Counted from the stretch's first letter, positions 20,401 through 30,689 are shown. The stretch: 64,000 nucleotides of DNA from Elgaria multicarinata webbii (GCF_023053635.1 NC_086172.1:123851681-123915680), one strand, 5' to 3'. Numbers and translations are program-made. The notes: generated by a model not told the origin, from the letters alone.

Positions 20401-23400
20401 TATTGAAGCTCAGCTCACACAAAAGCCTTCTTCAGAAAGAAAGAAAAAAGTTACTCTTACTTACTATCTCCTCCTTCTTGGTAATGTTCAAAAACTGGCA
20501 GAGTCACACCTGTAAAAGGCACACAATAAGTTGTGCAAATAATACATTTCCCAATTTCCATTCCAGCCTCCGTCTAGTTCTCTATTATGTGTACTGACTA
20601 TATCCTTTGGGTGCTGAAATTGATACTCTTTTGACCCAGGGAATGATCCTGCTTTGTAAGGAGTGTTTAAACCACAGTTTCCTGGTTCAAATGTCACATG
20701 ACACCATGGCGTTAACAAACCAGGAAATCTCCTCTAAAGGGAGCACTTGAGCTTGTCACTTGTTTTCTCAACCAGTTTGTTGATTCAGGAATATTACATC
20801 TGAACTGGGGCACTGTGTCTCAGATGTGTTCACTGCATTCAGAAAACTAATTCCACAAACAGCCCAAAATATTTGCAAAAACAAATACATGTTCCTATTA
20901 TGAAATGTATCAAGTTTTCCAAGGATTTATATAAACCTATTATATAGTCATATTACGATTATCTAGAACAGGAATCCTCAGCACAGTGCCTGCAAGCAGC
21001 AGTGTGGCCACAGAGACCTACCAATGCCTGCCAGGCTCTCTGCTTCCCTCACTACCTGATTATACGAATTACAATGGCTGCTGAGCCCCAGTTTATCTTC
21101 ACTCTCCCCCACGGTGCATGCTCAGGTCCGCCTATCATTCTGAATGGCCAACAGAGTCAGGAAAGAGGAGAGGAGTGAAAAGAGAGAAGAGTTCTAATTA
21201 GACTTTAGTAGCAGAGAGAAGAAAGAGACCAATCAGAATTGTTCTCATTCTTCGCTGGCAGTGTCCAATTAAAACTCTTCTCATGGAGGAGACAGTAAGC
21301 AAGTCGCTGTGCCTTGGAAATAGGAAAGGTAGGTAAGGGATGGGGTAAGGAAGAGCCTGGGGAAGGGGGAAAAATAAGAGCCAAGTCCTGTTTGAATGAT
21401 AATTCTGGGAGTGAAAAAGGTGAGCATGTATGTACAGGTAATGTATTAATTTTAGAGGAATTTTTTTAGAAGTGATTTGGGGAAATGGATTGGTTTGCCT
21501 TTTGCAGAACGGTTGTTTTGTTGGAACAGAAAACTCTGAGTTCAAAGGAGTGGCTTTGTGTTTTGGGGCTCAGACCCCACCTCTGCCTTGTACTCAGGAT
21601 CTTAGGCAAGTTACTTATCTTTGAGTCTCACTAGTTCACCTTATGTACAATGAGTTGCAGAAGTTAATATTGTGATTGTTCACACCCTCCCTGCCACAGC
21701 TTGATTTTATGACAATGCCCATGACACTTGCTTATAATTCCAAATGGGCCCATGGGCTCAGAAAAGTTGGGGACCCCGGATCTCACCTGCTACATTGTCT
21801 TTCTTGGCTCTGATCTTGACCTGAGCTTTATTCACATTCTGAATCACAGTAGTACTGCAGAAACAAAAGACCTTTCATTTTGAAAATATTATATGCATTT
21901 CTCAATGATCTGTGGAAACAACTGACAATCAATTTGCTTAGTTTTCTGGAGGTTATCATATTTATTTTACAAGAAACAGACAAGCACACCATTTTAAAAA
22001 CCTAGCTCTAGCACATGTTACACAATCAGAAGTTAGTCCCAGTTATGAGGCTTACTCTCATAAAAGTGCATATAAGACACAATATCTTAATAACCTATGA
22101 AGGATGGTTCTGGTGGTTCACACGCTTGAACTGATGGTTCAAGTTCTTGAAGCATTTAAAGATGCAGTGTCACTTTCCTTATCTATGTGTGATAGTTGAG
22201 ATTATTTATACCTGTAAAATAGGCAGTTAAATTTTAGAGATGCATAGTTTTTCTATAGCTTTTCTGAAGCCCCAGCGATGCTTATTTCTGGCTTTTAATA
22301 ACATTCAAATTAATGACAATATCAAGCCATGCTGATTTCAGATTTTCGGAATGTGCTCTGATACACTGTGACTGGCTCACTGTATATTAGTTCAAGAGTA
22401 ATCATTGGCTCCCTGTATAACATAAAGCCACAAAAACTTGCTTGCCTGCCTCTTACGATAGCTGACATTTTGATACTCAAATTTTACTCTATTCCCCCAT
22501 GATTTTTTTCTTCTCCCAATTATCTCTGCAGGCCCCTTTGAAATATATTTTATTTCCTATGGGTTTGCCGCCTTTTTCTTCTTATAGGGGGTCTGCTACA
22601 GAATTCCTCCTACCCCACAAATACCTCAACAAACAGAAAGATGGCCATTAATTCATTTCCTGGGAAAGAAAGGCCAAATGTATCACATGACGGCCCTCAA
22701 CCACACCCCAAGTTGTGAGCCTTACCTGAAGTCTCCAGCTGTGAACTTTGCCTCAGCAAGTGAAAAAGCAGCTTCTCTCATCACCTCACCCATCAACATC
22801 TTTGTCTGCAAATACAACCCCAAAAAAAGGCTACAACTTTTTGAACCAACATAGAGGCTACAACTTTTAACAGGAATTAATTCTCATGTGGGCTTTTTCT
22901 TTTTTAAAAATGAAGTCCAAAATTCAAGCATTAAACACCCCCTACCTCAATAATTTTTTTTAGAATCTGCCGGAATCGCAAAGTCAGTGCATCAGATTTT
23001 TTCTTCAACAGGTTGCGACCTGTCTGGGCTCCTTTCAAACGGGCTTTCATGATGGTCTGAGCCCTGCCAAAATCAAAAAGGGTTAGACACAGTCCTAAAA
23101 ACAAGACACAGTCTTCTTTTTCAGCCGTCTAGCTGGGGCTCCACAGAGGCTGGCAAGGCCTAGAAATACAGCGTAAACCAGCCCCCCCTCAGTTCCCTTA
23201 CATCCCAGCCCACCAGCATGTCCCTTTCCCTCTTCTCCAAGGTCCCTTTTGTCAGCTCAGAGAGGCAGCCGGCACAGTTCTCTCTGCTCTGGCTGTGAGG
23301 GGAGGAGGGAGCCAGGAATCCAAACTATCCTATGGCTCTCCAAACTTTATCTAGGGGCCATAGGATTGCTCCCACTGGATACATGACTGACAGCACAACC

Positions 23401-24872
23401 CTAAACTTGTCTGTTCTGATGTAAGCCCCACTGTGTTCAGTGAAGTTTGTTTCTGGGTACGTAAGATTATAGCTTTAGCTTGCAATCCTAAACACACTTA
23501 CAAGAGAGTAAGCCCAATGGCAAATAAGCAAAGATGATAAACTATTTTTATGGAGAAGCTCCTACAGGATTCAGAAATGTTGATGGGAGGACTTCAGAAC
23601 TGGTTTACCCCATCATATATGGTACACAGTAGTTTGGATTGCATGTAATAGCAGCAAATTGTGTGTTAATTATCCCACAATATGCCACTGTGCATATGTT
23701 GAATATTCAACCCCAATTGGGGGTTGCTACGTGACAAGTGAACCCACAGTTAACCTAACTACTAATTGTAGGTTATTTATGGGTAAATTAATCCATGATT
23801 TTCCACCATTACGTGTGAACTGTAACTACTCATGTGATATGAGCAATAACATAAATTATGTTGTCCTAGCATAAGGAACCTCTAGCACATTGGTTCTCAA
23901 CCTTCCTAATGCCGCGACCCTTTAATACAGTTCCTCATGTTGTGGTGACCCCCAGCCATAAAATTATTTTCGTTCTTCTCTACACGATCCATTGTCATGG
24001 GATGGTTTGCTAATGAAAATAATACATAACAATAGCTTTAATAATACAAAAGATGATACATGACATAGTTCAGTCAATACAGTTTTCTAAGACCATCGGA
24101 AATATCTGTTTTCCGATGGTCTTAGGCGACCCCTGTGAAAGGGTCATTCGACCCCCAAAGGGGTCCCGACCCACAGGTTGAGAACCGCTGCAGTCTAGCA
24201 CAATGCCAATAGCATTAGTTATTGTGCCAGGTTTTCCAAGGAATCCCATCACATTGGCTAACACTATTGTTGTTGTGCTATCTTACACGAACGTAACAAA
24301 ATTTACAGTAGTACTTGTGTTGTATTGGATATTGTCCAATAAGGTGAACAATGTGTTTTTGCTACCATACTTTCCCAATCATAAGAACATAAGAAGAGCC
24401 TTGCTGGATCAAACCAAGAGTCCATATAGTCCAGCATTCTGTTCTCACTGTGGCCAACTAGCTGCCCATGGAAAACCCACAAACAGACATGAGTGCAATA
24501 GCACACTCCTGCCCATATTCCCCGACAACTGATGTACATGGGCATCTCTCTTTCTATCTCTCTTGCCCGGCTTCGCCCATTCTCTCTGGCTGCCCCGTTT
24601 GCTTGGAATGCTCTTCCAGAGCAACTACGTACCACGAGTTCCATTGTAGATTTTAAAACGCGTTTGAAAACAAATTTGTTTTCAATAGCTTTGGGTATTT
24701 TAGCTTGATCTACTGTTCTTATTACTATGGTTATTCTCTTATTTCTGCTTTGTGAATCCCTTCCCCCCTTCATATGTTTTAATGTGATTTTAGATTGTAA
24801 GCCTCTAGGCAGGGTATCACTGTTTTATTTGTATATTTTGTACATTACCAAGTACACTGTTGGTGCTATATA

Positions 24873-24915
<43 letters not shown>

Positions 24916-27900
24916 GGCATCCTACCTCTGATACTAGAGGTAGCATCAGGACTAATAACCATCAATAGCCTTATCCTCCATGAATGTGTCCAATCCCCTT
25001 TTAAAACCATCTAAATTGGTGGCCATCATTACATCTTGTAGAAGTGAATTCCATAGTTTAACTACAAGCTATATTCCTTTAGCTGTCCTGAATCTCCTAT
25101 CAATCAGCTTCATGGGATGACCTCAGGTTCTAGTATTATGAGAGAGAGAAATGTCTCCCCATCCACTTTCTCCACACCATGCATGATTTTGTATGCCCCT
25201 AACATGTCTCCCCTTACTCACTTTCTTTCTAAACTAAACAATCCCAGCTGTTATAACCTTTCATTGTACGGGAGTGGCTCCAGCACCTTGATCATTTTAG
25301 TCTCTACTTTTTCCAACTCTACAATATCATTTTTCTTTTAGCTGTGGTGACCAGAACTATACATAGCATTCCACAAGTGGTCGTACCACAGATTTGTAGA
25401 AGGAGAGTATGATCTTGGCATTTAAATTTTTTTTATTCCTTTCCCAATTATGCCTAACATGGAATTTGCCTTTTTTTACAGCAGCCACACACTGGGTTGG
25501 CTGGGTTGACATTTCCACTGAGCCGTCCACCAAAACTCTAAGATCCTTTTCTTGGTCAGTCGCTGCTAGCTCAGATCCCATCAGCATCTATGTGAAGTTG
25601 GGATATTTTACTCCAATGTGCATGACTTTACACTTGTTTACAGTAATATTTGCCATGTTGATGCCCCTTCTCCAAATTTGGAGAGCTCTTCGCAATTCCT
25701 TTTTGTTTAACCACCCTAAATAATTTAGGGACATCAGCAAACCTGTCCAGCTAACTATTCATTCCAAATTCCAGATAATTTATGAACAAACTGAAAAGCA
25801 TTGGCCCAAATACAGATTCTTGTGGGACTGCTTATGTTTCTCCATTAGGAAAATTTACCATTTATTCCTACTTTCTGCTTTGTGTTCAGTAACTGGTTAG
25901 CAATCTGTAGAAGGACTTCTCTTATTCTATGACTGCTAAGTTTCTTCAGGAGTCTTTGGTGAGGGACTTTGTCAGAAGTCTTCTGGAAGTCCAAATAAAT
26001 ACTGTGTACCAGATCACCCATCCACATGTTTACTGACATTTTCAAAGAATTCTAAAAGGTCAGTGAGACAGAATTTATCTTTACAGAAGCCATATTGATT
26101 CTTATATAGCAGGAAGACAACATTGGCTCACCTAGCATCTTCCAGCTTGCTTGCAATTGTCTGATTGTGAGTTAACATGTAAATGCCATGTGGTGACCAA
26201 TTGTCTGTACCCACGCTACACATTTGCCTGACTCATATGAGCATAGTGTCTTGTGTCCACCCACAATCCCCAAGGATCTCCAAGGAAAAATAACTGTAGC
26301 CTTAAGGGATAAATTAACCTTGTACAGCAGCCACTTGAAATACTGAATGTGATTTCATGTCAACTTCTTAAAAGAGTTAAAATGCATCACAGGAAAGGCC
26401 TCAACTGAAGATCAGCTTAAGGAAGAGGACTAACTTTTTTTTTAAGGCATAGGTGTGGTTTTCATATTCTTGCACTAACTGGCTTGCACCACTACTTTAC
26501 TATCTCAGTCTCACGCTTTTACTAGCTGGAACAAGGTCCAGCAAAACTGTGTGTGTACATTTAAACATGGTTCTGTTTACTATCAAGAATGTCACACCAG
26601 ATTCAGCAAACCTACTGGAAGCATGTCTGATCTCACAGTATTTATGCCAACAGGAATCTGTACTTATAACAAGAGTGGGTAAGAACAGATCATGTATGTT
26701 CACTTACTTCTTTGCAAGGCATGAAAACCAAAGTCCTTAATACTTTCTTTTAATCTTAGCTGACTAGTTTAATTTCTCTTTCTCCTGACCAAAGCAAGTC
26801 ACATTTAGGAGAGTACTCAATATTAAAGTTTCCTATTAAAGATTATCTTAAAAGGTAGGAGGAAATCACCTTGAGAAAGATCTGTTGCTCTTTTGTTAAG
26901 TCATGATGAAACACCATTATTTAGAAATGTAAGGTTTACTGGACAGATAGTTAGAAAACAGATTATAGTATACTTGAAAGGTCAAGGTTCCAATTGTGAT
27001 CCAATGGTGTTACATGTACATTAATATTAGCAAGTTCAGCCTCAATATAGGAACATTAAAATGTCTCTGACTGTAGTTGTTCTAATTTTTGTAGATTATC
27101 AAATACTATCACTGAGTGAACATGTCACATTCAACAAGGCTGTGTGTGCATGTAAGTCTTCCAAAGGACCAAAGCTAATAATAGCAGCCTGTCTGATTAC
27201 AGTAAGCAAGGGTCCTGTTTCTTATATTCAATATTTTCCAGCATAATTTAGCAACACTTAGATTGCAAACCTATACACACTTACCTAGGAGTAAGTTTCA
27301 TTGATCTTAATGGAAGTTATTTCTGAGCAAATATTCACTGGATTGAACTCTTAGTGTACAGAAGGGGTTGGAGTAAATACTCTAATGGTTCTTAACAGTT
27401 AGGCACATCCTAAACCAAATGAAATGAATAGCACTATGCACACCCAATTCTGCATAGGATCAATCTCTCCAGTAAAAAATGTATTAAAATATTTATCCAA
27501 TGGCCATGCTATGACACATTCTGAGCATTCAGATACAGTGACAACCCTGTTCCATAACTGTCAAAGACATCTGACTACATGACAAAACACTTGCTGTTCT
27601 GACCTGGCAATAACTTGATTTTCACTTCCCCATTTTCTTAAACCTCTAGGTCTGGCTTGTCTGAAGGGAGGGGGGGATGGAGCCTCAAATGATAAATTTC
27701 CATATGTCAATCACTTTTCCCTTAGCACTTGAGATATAGATCACTACTGCCAATTATGCAGATATCAAGCAAAAGCTGAAAGATTTACCCGAAGTCAACC
27801 AATGCACCAGTGACTGCACTAGGATTACAACAACAATATGTGGTGTACAGGGTACAGAATTTGACACACATTATTTAATCCCAAATTAAGTAATCTAGAA

Positions 27901-28262
27901 TAACTATCATTCATTGCGTTTCTGGCATCACTGAATACAGATTACAACCCCACTTTCCAAATTAGCCTGCCTTGACAGAATGAAAAAATGCATATTTTTG
28001 CCACATCGTGATTGTATGTGTGAGAGAGTGGCAAAAGGGTGATCGGGGTAACTATTCCGAGGTAGGTTGAATTGAGGGTAAACCCACCTACCCACCCACC
28101 CACCGCCAGCGCTCAGTGTCATCTTGTGGGGAACGGGGCAGAAGACAGCCTGGCCCATCCTCACTCAAGCAGCCCCGTAAAAGAAGCAGGCCGGAGGGAC
28201 TAGAAGGAAAGTGGGACTCACATCCGCGAAGGGAAGACCTCGATCCTGTCCTTGCCCGACAT
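14278..28262 (-). CDS. ATP6V1D: ATP6V1D, V-type proton ATPase subunit D (complete, nine coding exons)
   Basis: Subunit D forms the central rotor shaft of the V1 sector with subunit F, transmitting ATP-driven rotation to the V0 ring to acidify lysosomes, endosomes and secretory vesicles. Coding exons in transcript order are 28262-28222, 23063-22946, 22805-22726, 21854-21787, 20509-20465, 19942-19839, 17981-17915, 16311-16233 and 14422-14278. They sum to 747 bp, i.e. 248 residues plus stop, one more than human. The protein starts [14 protein letters not shown], carries the long N-terminal helix ([20 protein letters not shown]), the [17 protein letters not shown] segment and the C-terminal helix ([20 protein letters not shown]), and ends [11 protein letters not shown]. 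The extra residue falls in a variable stretch near the C-terminus (GEQQREPVN). All junctions have GT-AG borders and compatible phases. Confidence 0.97.
16233..16311 (-). CDS. ATP6V1D: ATP6V1D coding exon 8
   Basis: Residues 175-201, [20 protein letters not shown] and REEFYR; donor CAG|GTAAGT. Part of the C-terminal coiled-coil helix. Confidence 0.96.
16404..16790 (-). mobile_element. CR1 LINE 3' end
   Basis: The minus strand reads the last residues of CR1 ORF2 ([18 protein letters not shown]), then the CR1 3' UTR ending at the TTCTTATG-type terminus (plus strand CATAAGAACAGCCACGCTGG). It is a 5'-truncated copy in ATP6V1D intron 7. Confidence 0.8.
17040..17455. mobile_element. Possible hAT-like repeat
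   Basis: The right side reads AAAGTTGCCCACCTCTG, the reverse complement of the common hAT end CAGAGGTGGGCAACTTT, and the left side begins near CAGGGTTCAGCAAG. Contains two TTTGCTGC/GCAGCAG-rich segments. The duplication at the ends is weak, so the limits are uncertain. Confidence 0.35.
17915..17981 (-). CDS. ATP6V1D: ATP6V1D coding exon 7
   Basis: Residues 153-175, [22 protein letters not shown]; donor CATG|GTAAGT. Just upstream of the acceptor in transcript order is a poly(T) tract (a run of A on the plus strand, 17992-18007). Confidence 0.96.
18383..18506. repeat. Palindromic interspersed repeat
   Basis: Left arm AAATGTTTTGGACTACAGTG; right arm GGGAGTTGGTCCAAAACATCTGGATG. Same family as 3392-3505, arms complementary around CAGGCTGGGGC. 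Confidence 0.65.
18523..19062. repeat. Palindromic interspersed repeat split by a LINE
   Basis: The left arm (18523-18573) contains CCTCCAGATGTTTTGGACTA and the right arm (19003-19062) contains GAGCTGTAGTCCAAAACATT. Between them lies the LINE 18574-18995, so the repeat was present before the LINE inserted. Confidence 0.7.
18574..18995 (+). mobile_element. L2-type LINE 3' end with 7-bp target-site duplication
   Basis: The plus strand encodes a LINE ORF2 C-terminus ([20 protein letters not shown] and [10 protein letters not shown]), then a 3' UTR with GATCCTTGTTATATAGGGCG and an (AATA)n tail. ATAAGTC occurs at 18567-18573 and again at 18996-19002, a target-site duplication. It is inserted into a palindromic repeat in ATP6V1D intron 6. 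Confidence 0.82.
19434..19623. mobile_element. Palindromic MITE, copy 3 of 3
   Basis: Opens GGGCCTGTTCAGACGACACA and closes TGTTGTCTGAACAGGATC, with the same CCATGG units as copies at 2418 and 4884. TCACT occurs close to both ends and could be part of a duplication. Confidence 0.78.
19839..19942 (-). CDS. ATP6V1D: ATP6V1D coding exon 6
   Basis: Residues 118-152, [20 protein letters not shown] then [14 protein letters not shown]; donor CAG|GTAGGT. Confidence 0.96.
20465..20509 (-). CDS. ATP6V1D: ATP6V1D coding exon 5 (45 bp)
   Basis: A small exon, residues 103-118, [15 protein letters not shown]; acceptor TTTTACAG, donor ATA|GTAAGT. It covers the loop between the two long helices. Confidence 0.94.
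20969..21778. mobile_element. Probable hAT-like element ending next to an ATP6V1D splice donor
   Basis: The left end reads CAGGAATCCTCAGCACAGTG. The right end reads AGTTGGGGACCCCGG, the reverse complement of a typical hAT start. ATCT is present at both borders but a full octamer duplication is not. The right border lies about 8 bp from the exon 4 donor. Confidence 0.45.
21787..21854 (-). CDS. ATP6V1D: ATP6V1D coding exon 4
   Basis: Residues 80-103, [20 protein letters not shown] then VA; acceptor TTCTGCAG, donor GCAG|GTGAGA. The donor is followed almost at once by transposon-like sequence. Confidence 0.96.
22726..22805 (-). CDS. ATP6V1D: ATP6V1D coding exon 3
   Basis: Residues 54-80, [20 protein letters not shown] then FTAGDF; donor TTCAG|GTAAGG. 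Confidence 0.96.
22946..23063 (-). CDS. ATP6V1D: ATP6V1D coding exon 2
   Basis: Residues 14-53, [20 protein letters not shown] then [19 protein letters not shown]. Start of the N-terminal rotor helix; donor GAG|GTAGGG. Confidence 0.96.
23393..23520. repeat. Interspersed repeat (GCAATCCTA...GTAAGCCC family)
   Basis: Contains AACCCTAAACTTGTC, ATGTAAGCCCCACTG and GCAATCCTAAACACACTTAC. It is similar to 46373-46460 and 27258-27350, a short family with self-complementary halves. Confidence 0.5.
23889..24193. mobile_element. SPIN-family hAT transposon, non-autonomous
   Basis: The left end carries GGTTCTCAACCTTCCTAATG, then CCGCGACCCTTTAATACAGT and TGTGGTGACCCCCA. The right end carries TTTTCCGATGGTCTTAGGCG, CGACCCCCAAAGGGGTC and GGTTGAGAACCGCTG. 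These are, from memory, the terminal sequences of SPIN elements, which occur in scattered tetrapods through horizontal transfer. The direct repeat TCTAGCAC lies beside both ends (23881-23888 and 24194-24201), fitting an 8-bp hAT duplication, though the exact border is uncertain by a few bases. No transposase is present. It sits in ATP6V1D intron 1. Confidence 0.85.
24378..26130 (-). mobile_element. CR1 LINE, 3' part, interrupted by an L2-type LINE
   Basis: The minus strand reads CR1 ORF2: a reverse transcriptase block [20 protein letters not shown] near 25.95 kb, the [10 protein letters not shown] and [14 protein letters not shown] region near 25.4 kb, then the C-terminus. The 3' UTR ends at the plus-strand motif ATAAGAACATAAGAAG. 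Frames are broken, so it is inactive. The LINE at 24547-24912 is inserted in its 3' UTR. Confidence 0.85.
24547..24912 (+). mobile_element. L2-type LINE 3' end nested in CR1, 9-bp target-site duplication
   Basis: Encodes [20 protein letters not shown]-like C-terminal ORF2 sequence, then a 3' UTR and TATAAATAATAATAA tail. ATGGGCATC is at 24538-24546 and 24913-24921, a clean duplication. Closely related to the copy at 1-586. Confidence 0.85.
27258..27350. repeat. Interspersed repeat (CTTACCTAGGAGTAAG family)
   Basis: Contains GCAAACCTATACACACTTAC, CTAGGAGTAAGTTTCATTG and, further on, ATTTCTGAGCAAATATTCAC. Same short family as 23393-23520 and 46373-46460. Confidence 0.5.
28222..28262 (-). CDS. 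ATP6V1D: ATP6V1D coding exon 1
   Basis: ATG at 28262-28260, encoding [13 protein letters not shown] and two bases of Met14; donor GGAT|GTGAGT. The start is chosen because it matches the known N-terminus exactly and lies in the CpG island. Confidence 0.94.
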
Positions 28263-28336
28263 CCTGCCGAGAACGGTCGAGGCAGATCACCGCAGAAAAG
28301 CCGAGCGCTCCTTCCTTCAGCTGGGCTCTCGGCTCC

Positions 28337-28346
28337 GTCACGTGAC
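28337..28346. promoter_or_regulatory. CLEAR-type palindrome GTCACGTGAC
   Basis: A perfect 10-bp palindrome 75 bp upstream of the ATP6V1D start codon. This is the core bound by TFEB/TFE3/MITF in lysosomal gene promoters, and V-ATPase subunit genes belong to that network. Binding here is inferred from sequence only. Confidence 0.7.
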
Positions 28347-28482
28347 TCCGCTTGGTTACCAAGGGCAGCGAGGCCTCCTGTTCCGCTTCCACAACTCGAC
28401 GCCGGGCGAAAGGGAAGGCGCAGCCTCGCCAAAGACCCGCCCTTTGCCGTTTGCGCTATACTTGCCTCCCTACGTAACGGAA

Positions 28483-28490
28483 GTCACGTG
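28483..28490. promoter_or_regulatory. Second GTCACGTG E-box
   Basis: GTCACGTG followed by C, about 220 bp upstream of the ATP6V1D start and 146 bp from the first box. Candidate second CLEAR/USF site. Confidence 0.5.
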
Positions 28491-28649
28491 CTTGTACCCG
28501 TCGACAACACATAGAGCTGAAACCATAGATATTAAATATACAATGACAATTCTGAACACCGTAAAACCAAGGGGAGACGGATTAGAAAGCGCACTGACTC
28601 TAAATTAGGTATGCCTGCAGAGTGTCTAGCGGGTTGTATGGCTCTGTAA

Positions 28650-29600
28650 AGAAGTACTTCCTTTTAGCTACCCTGAATCTCCTCTACCAATCAGGTTCAT
28701 GGGATGACCCTGAGTATTATGAGGGGGGAGAAAATGTCTCCCTATCCACTCTCTCCCCACCACGCATAATTTTGTAAATATCATTTCTTTCCTTTCTCGC
28801 TTTTTTTGTAAGCTAAAGTTCCCACTCCCTTGATCATTTTCTTTTTCTGCACTTTTTCCAATTCCACAACATCCATTTTTAGGAGCAGTGACCAAAATTG
28901 TACACAATATTCCAAGTGTGGTTGCACCATAGATTTCTACAAAGGCCGAATGATATTGATAGCTTTATTTTCGATTCTTTTCCTAATTATGCCTAACATG
29001 GAATTTGCTTTTTCACTGGAGCCACACACTGGTTCAACATTTTCATTGAGTTGTCCACCACAACCCCAAGAACTCTTGGTCAGTCACTGCTAGCTCAGAT
29101 CTCATCAGAGTATATCATAGAACCATAGAATAGTAGAGTTGGAAGGGGCCTATAAGGCCATTGAGTCCAGCCCCCTGCACAATGCAGGAATCCACCCTAA
29201 AGTATACCTGGCAGATGGCATCGCTTCACACTTGCTTACATTGAACCATATTCACCGTGTTGATGGCCTTCCTCCTAGTTTGGAGATATTTCTTGGGGCC
29301 TCTCATTTTAACCATACCAAATAATTCGGTGGCATCAGCAAACCCGGCCAACGCACTGTTCACTTATAATTCCAGATCATTTATGAACAACCTGAAAAGC
29401 ATTAGTCCCAAACAGATCTTTGTGAGACCCCACTGTTTAAATCCCTCCTTTGGGAGAATTTACAGTTTATTTCTAATCTCTGCTTTCTGTTCTTTAACCA
29501 ATTGTCGATCTATAAGACAAACTCTCCTCTCATTCCATGATTGCTAAATTTGCTCAAGTGCCTTTGATGAGGGACTTTTGTTAGCTTTCAATTTGTCAAT
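28650..29600 (-). mobile_element. CR1 LINE fragment, interrupted by a second CR1 tail
   Basis: Parallels the CR1 at 24.4-26.1 kb segment by segment (CAGGTTCATGGGATGACCCT, CCTAATTATGCCTAACATGG, GTCAGTCACTGCTAGCTCAG on the plus strand), so it is a minus-strand CR1 ORF2/3' region copy. Frames are broken. It occupies the spacer between the two divergent promoters. Confidence 0.82.
29112..29215 (-). mobile_element. Second-family CR1 3' tail nested in CR1
   Basis: The plus strand reads TCATAGAACCATAGAATAGT, AGTTGGAAGGGGCCTATAAG and TGCAGGAATCCACCCTAAAG, the 3' end of a different CR1 subfamily. It interrupts the CR1 copy 28650-29600, whose sequence resumes after 29215 (CACTTGCTTACATTGAAC). Confidence 0.7.
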
Positions 29601-29777
29601 AAGGTCAAGAACTTGATCATTTTGTCACAATTGTTTGCTTCAGTTCCTCCGACTCCCTTTCTGAAAAGATCAGTTCATGCACTTAATTCTTCCATGTGGA
29701 CTACATTGCAGGGTTATAACTCTTTGGGCCTTCTCGGGGAGGAAGAAAGAGCTACCCCTAAAAAACAGTAGATGCAG

Positions 29778-29779
29778 CA

Positions 29780-29818
<39 letters not shown>

Positions 29819-30035
29819 GCATTTATATCCTGCCTTTCCCCCTCCAAGGAACCCAAGGCGGCATACATAATCCTCCTCCTCTCCATTTTATCCTCACAAC
29901 AACCCTGTGAGGTGGGTTGAGCTGAGAGTCTGTGACTGGCCCAAAGTCACCCAGTGGGTTTCCATGGCCAAGTGGGGACTAGAACCCAGATCTCCCAACT
30001 CCCAGTCTGACACTTTAGCTTAGTTGCAACTGATC
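29778..30035 (-). mobile_element. tRNA-derived SINE with (TTA)n tail
   Basis: On the minus strand it begins with a tRNA-like head (box B-like GGTTCTAGTCC), continues CCAGTCACAGACTCTCAGCT and CACAGGGTTGTTGTGAGGAT, and ends in TATATAAATGCAATAATAAT-like sequence. The plus-strand (TTA)n at 29780-29818 is its 3' tail. A common squamate SINE layout. Confidence 0.7.
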
Positions 30036-30369
30036 AGCATCATGCCTTTCCCCCAAATATAAGATGGGAGCAAAGATAGGAGTTCCTGATGTTTGTCACT
30101 CAGATCTCGTTTCATGTGGAAAATTTAACACTTTTAATACATTAAAAATGCAACATGGCTGCATACAAATCAATAGAGCTCAAGAATTTATTCAGAGTGG
30201 GGAGAAATCCAAACTAACTTCGGCTCCCCCACTTATCTGAAATATTAACAGCTGTGGATACATTGCAGGGTTGTTGTAAGACACACCTTACTGCCTATAT
30301 TGCATTATCACGTGTTTAAGGTTTGAGATTTGAGCTTAAAAAGTATATACATATGCTGAGCTTTTAACT

Positions 30370-30527
30370 GACCCCAGAATAGTTTGTTTTAAATGGATAT
30401 TGTTGTTTTTATGCTTTTGATGGGTTTAAATTTTTATATTTGTTTTTAATGTTCACTTTTTAACAGTTGTAAACAGCTCAGAGAGCTTCGGCTATGGGGC
30501 GGTACATAAATGAAATAAATAAATTTA
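30370..30527 (+). mobile_element. L2-type LINE 3' tail
   Basis: T-rich stretch followed by GTAAACAGCTCAGAGAGCTTC, GGCTATGGGGCGGTACATAA and an AATAAATAAAT end. It is the opposite-strand counterpart of the tails at 3051 and 42745. Confidence 0.7.
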
Positions 30528-30689
30528 TGAAATTTCCGGATTTCTCAATTGTTTTCTCTTAACTGGAAGGGGAAAGAGTGGGTCTAAAGAAGCCAGCAAG
30601 TTCCGTCTTCAGACTGTAGCCTTCCTCATTTTATACTTTTTCTATAGAGGGTAAAGCAATTCAATTACGGTCCGAAAGGGCGAGTACAG

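Larger units (their letters stand above)
28090..28500 (-). promoter_or_regulatory. ATP6V1D: ATP6V1D CpG-island promoter
   Basis: A GC-rich, CpG-dense stretch around coding exon 1 in an otherwise AT-rich region, extending about 240 bp upstream of the start codon. It contains two GTCACGTG boxes. No TATA box is apparent, as usual for a housekeeping gene. Open frames here on both strands are by-products of GC content. Confidence 0.75.

Noticed and set aside
24303-24773. A 156-codon minus-strand frame
   Set aside because: It crosses the junction of a CR1 3' UTR and a plus-strand L2-type LINE, so it is a chance fusion.
28116-28514. Open frames of up to 132 codons on both strands around ATP6V1D exon 1
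   Set aside because: They arise from the CpG island; only the minus-strand exon 28262-28222 matches a protein.
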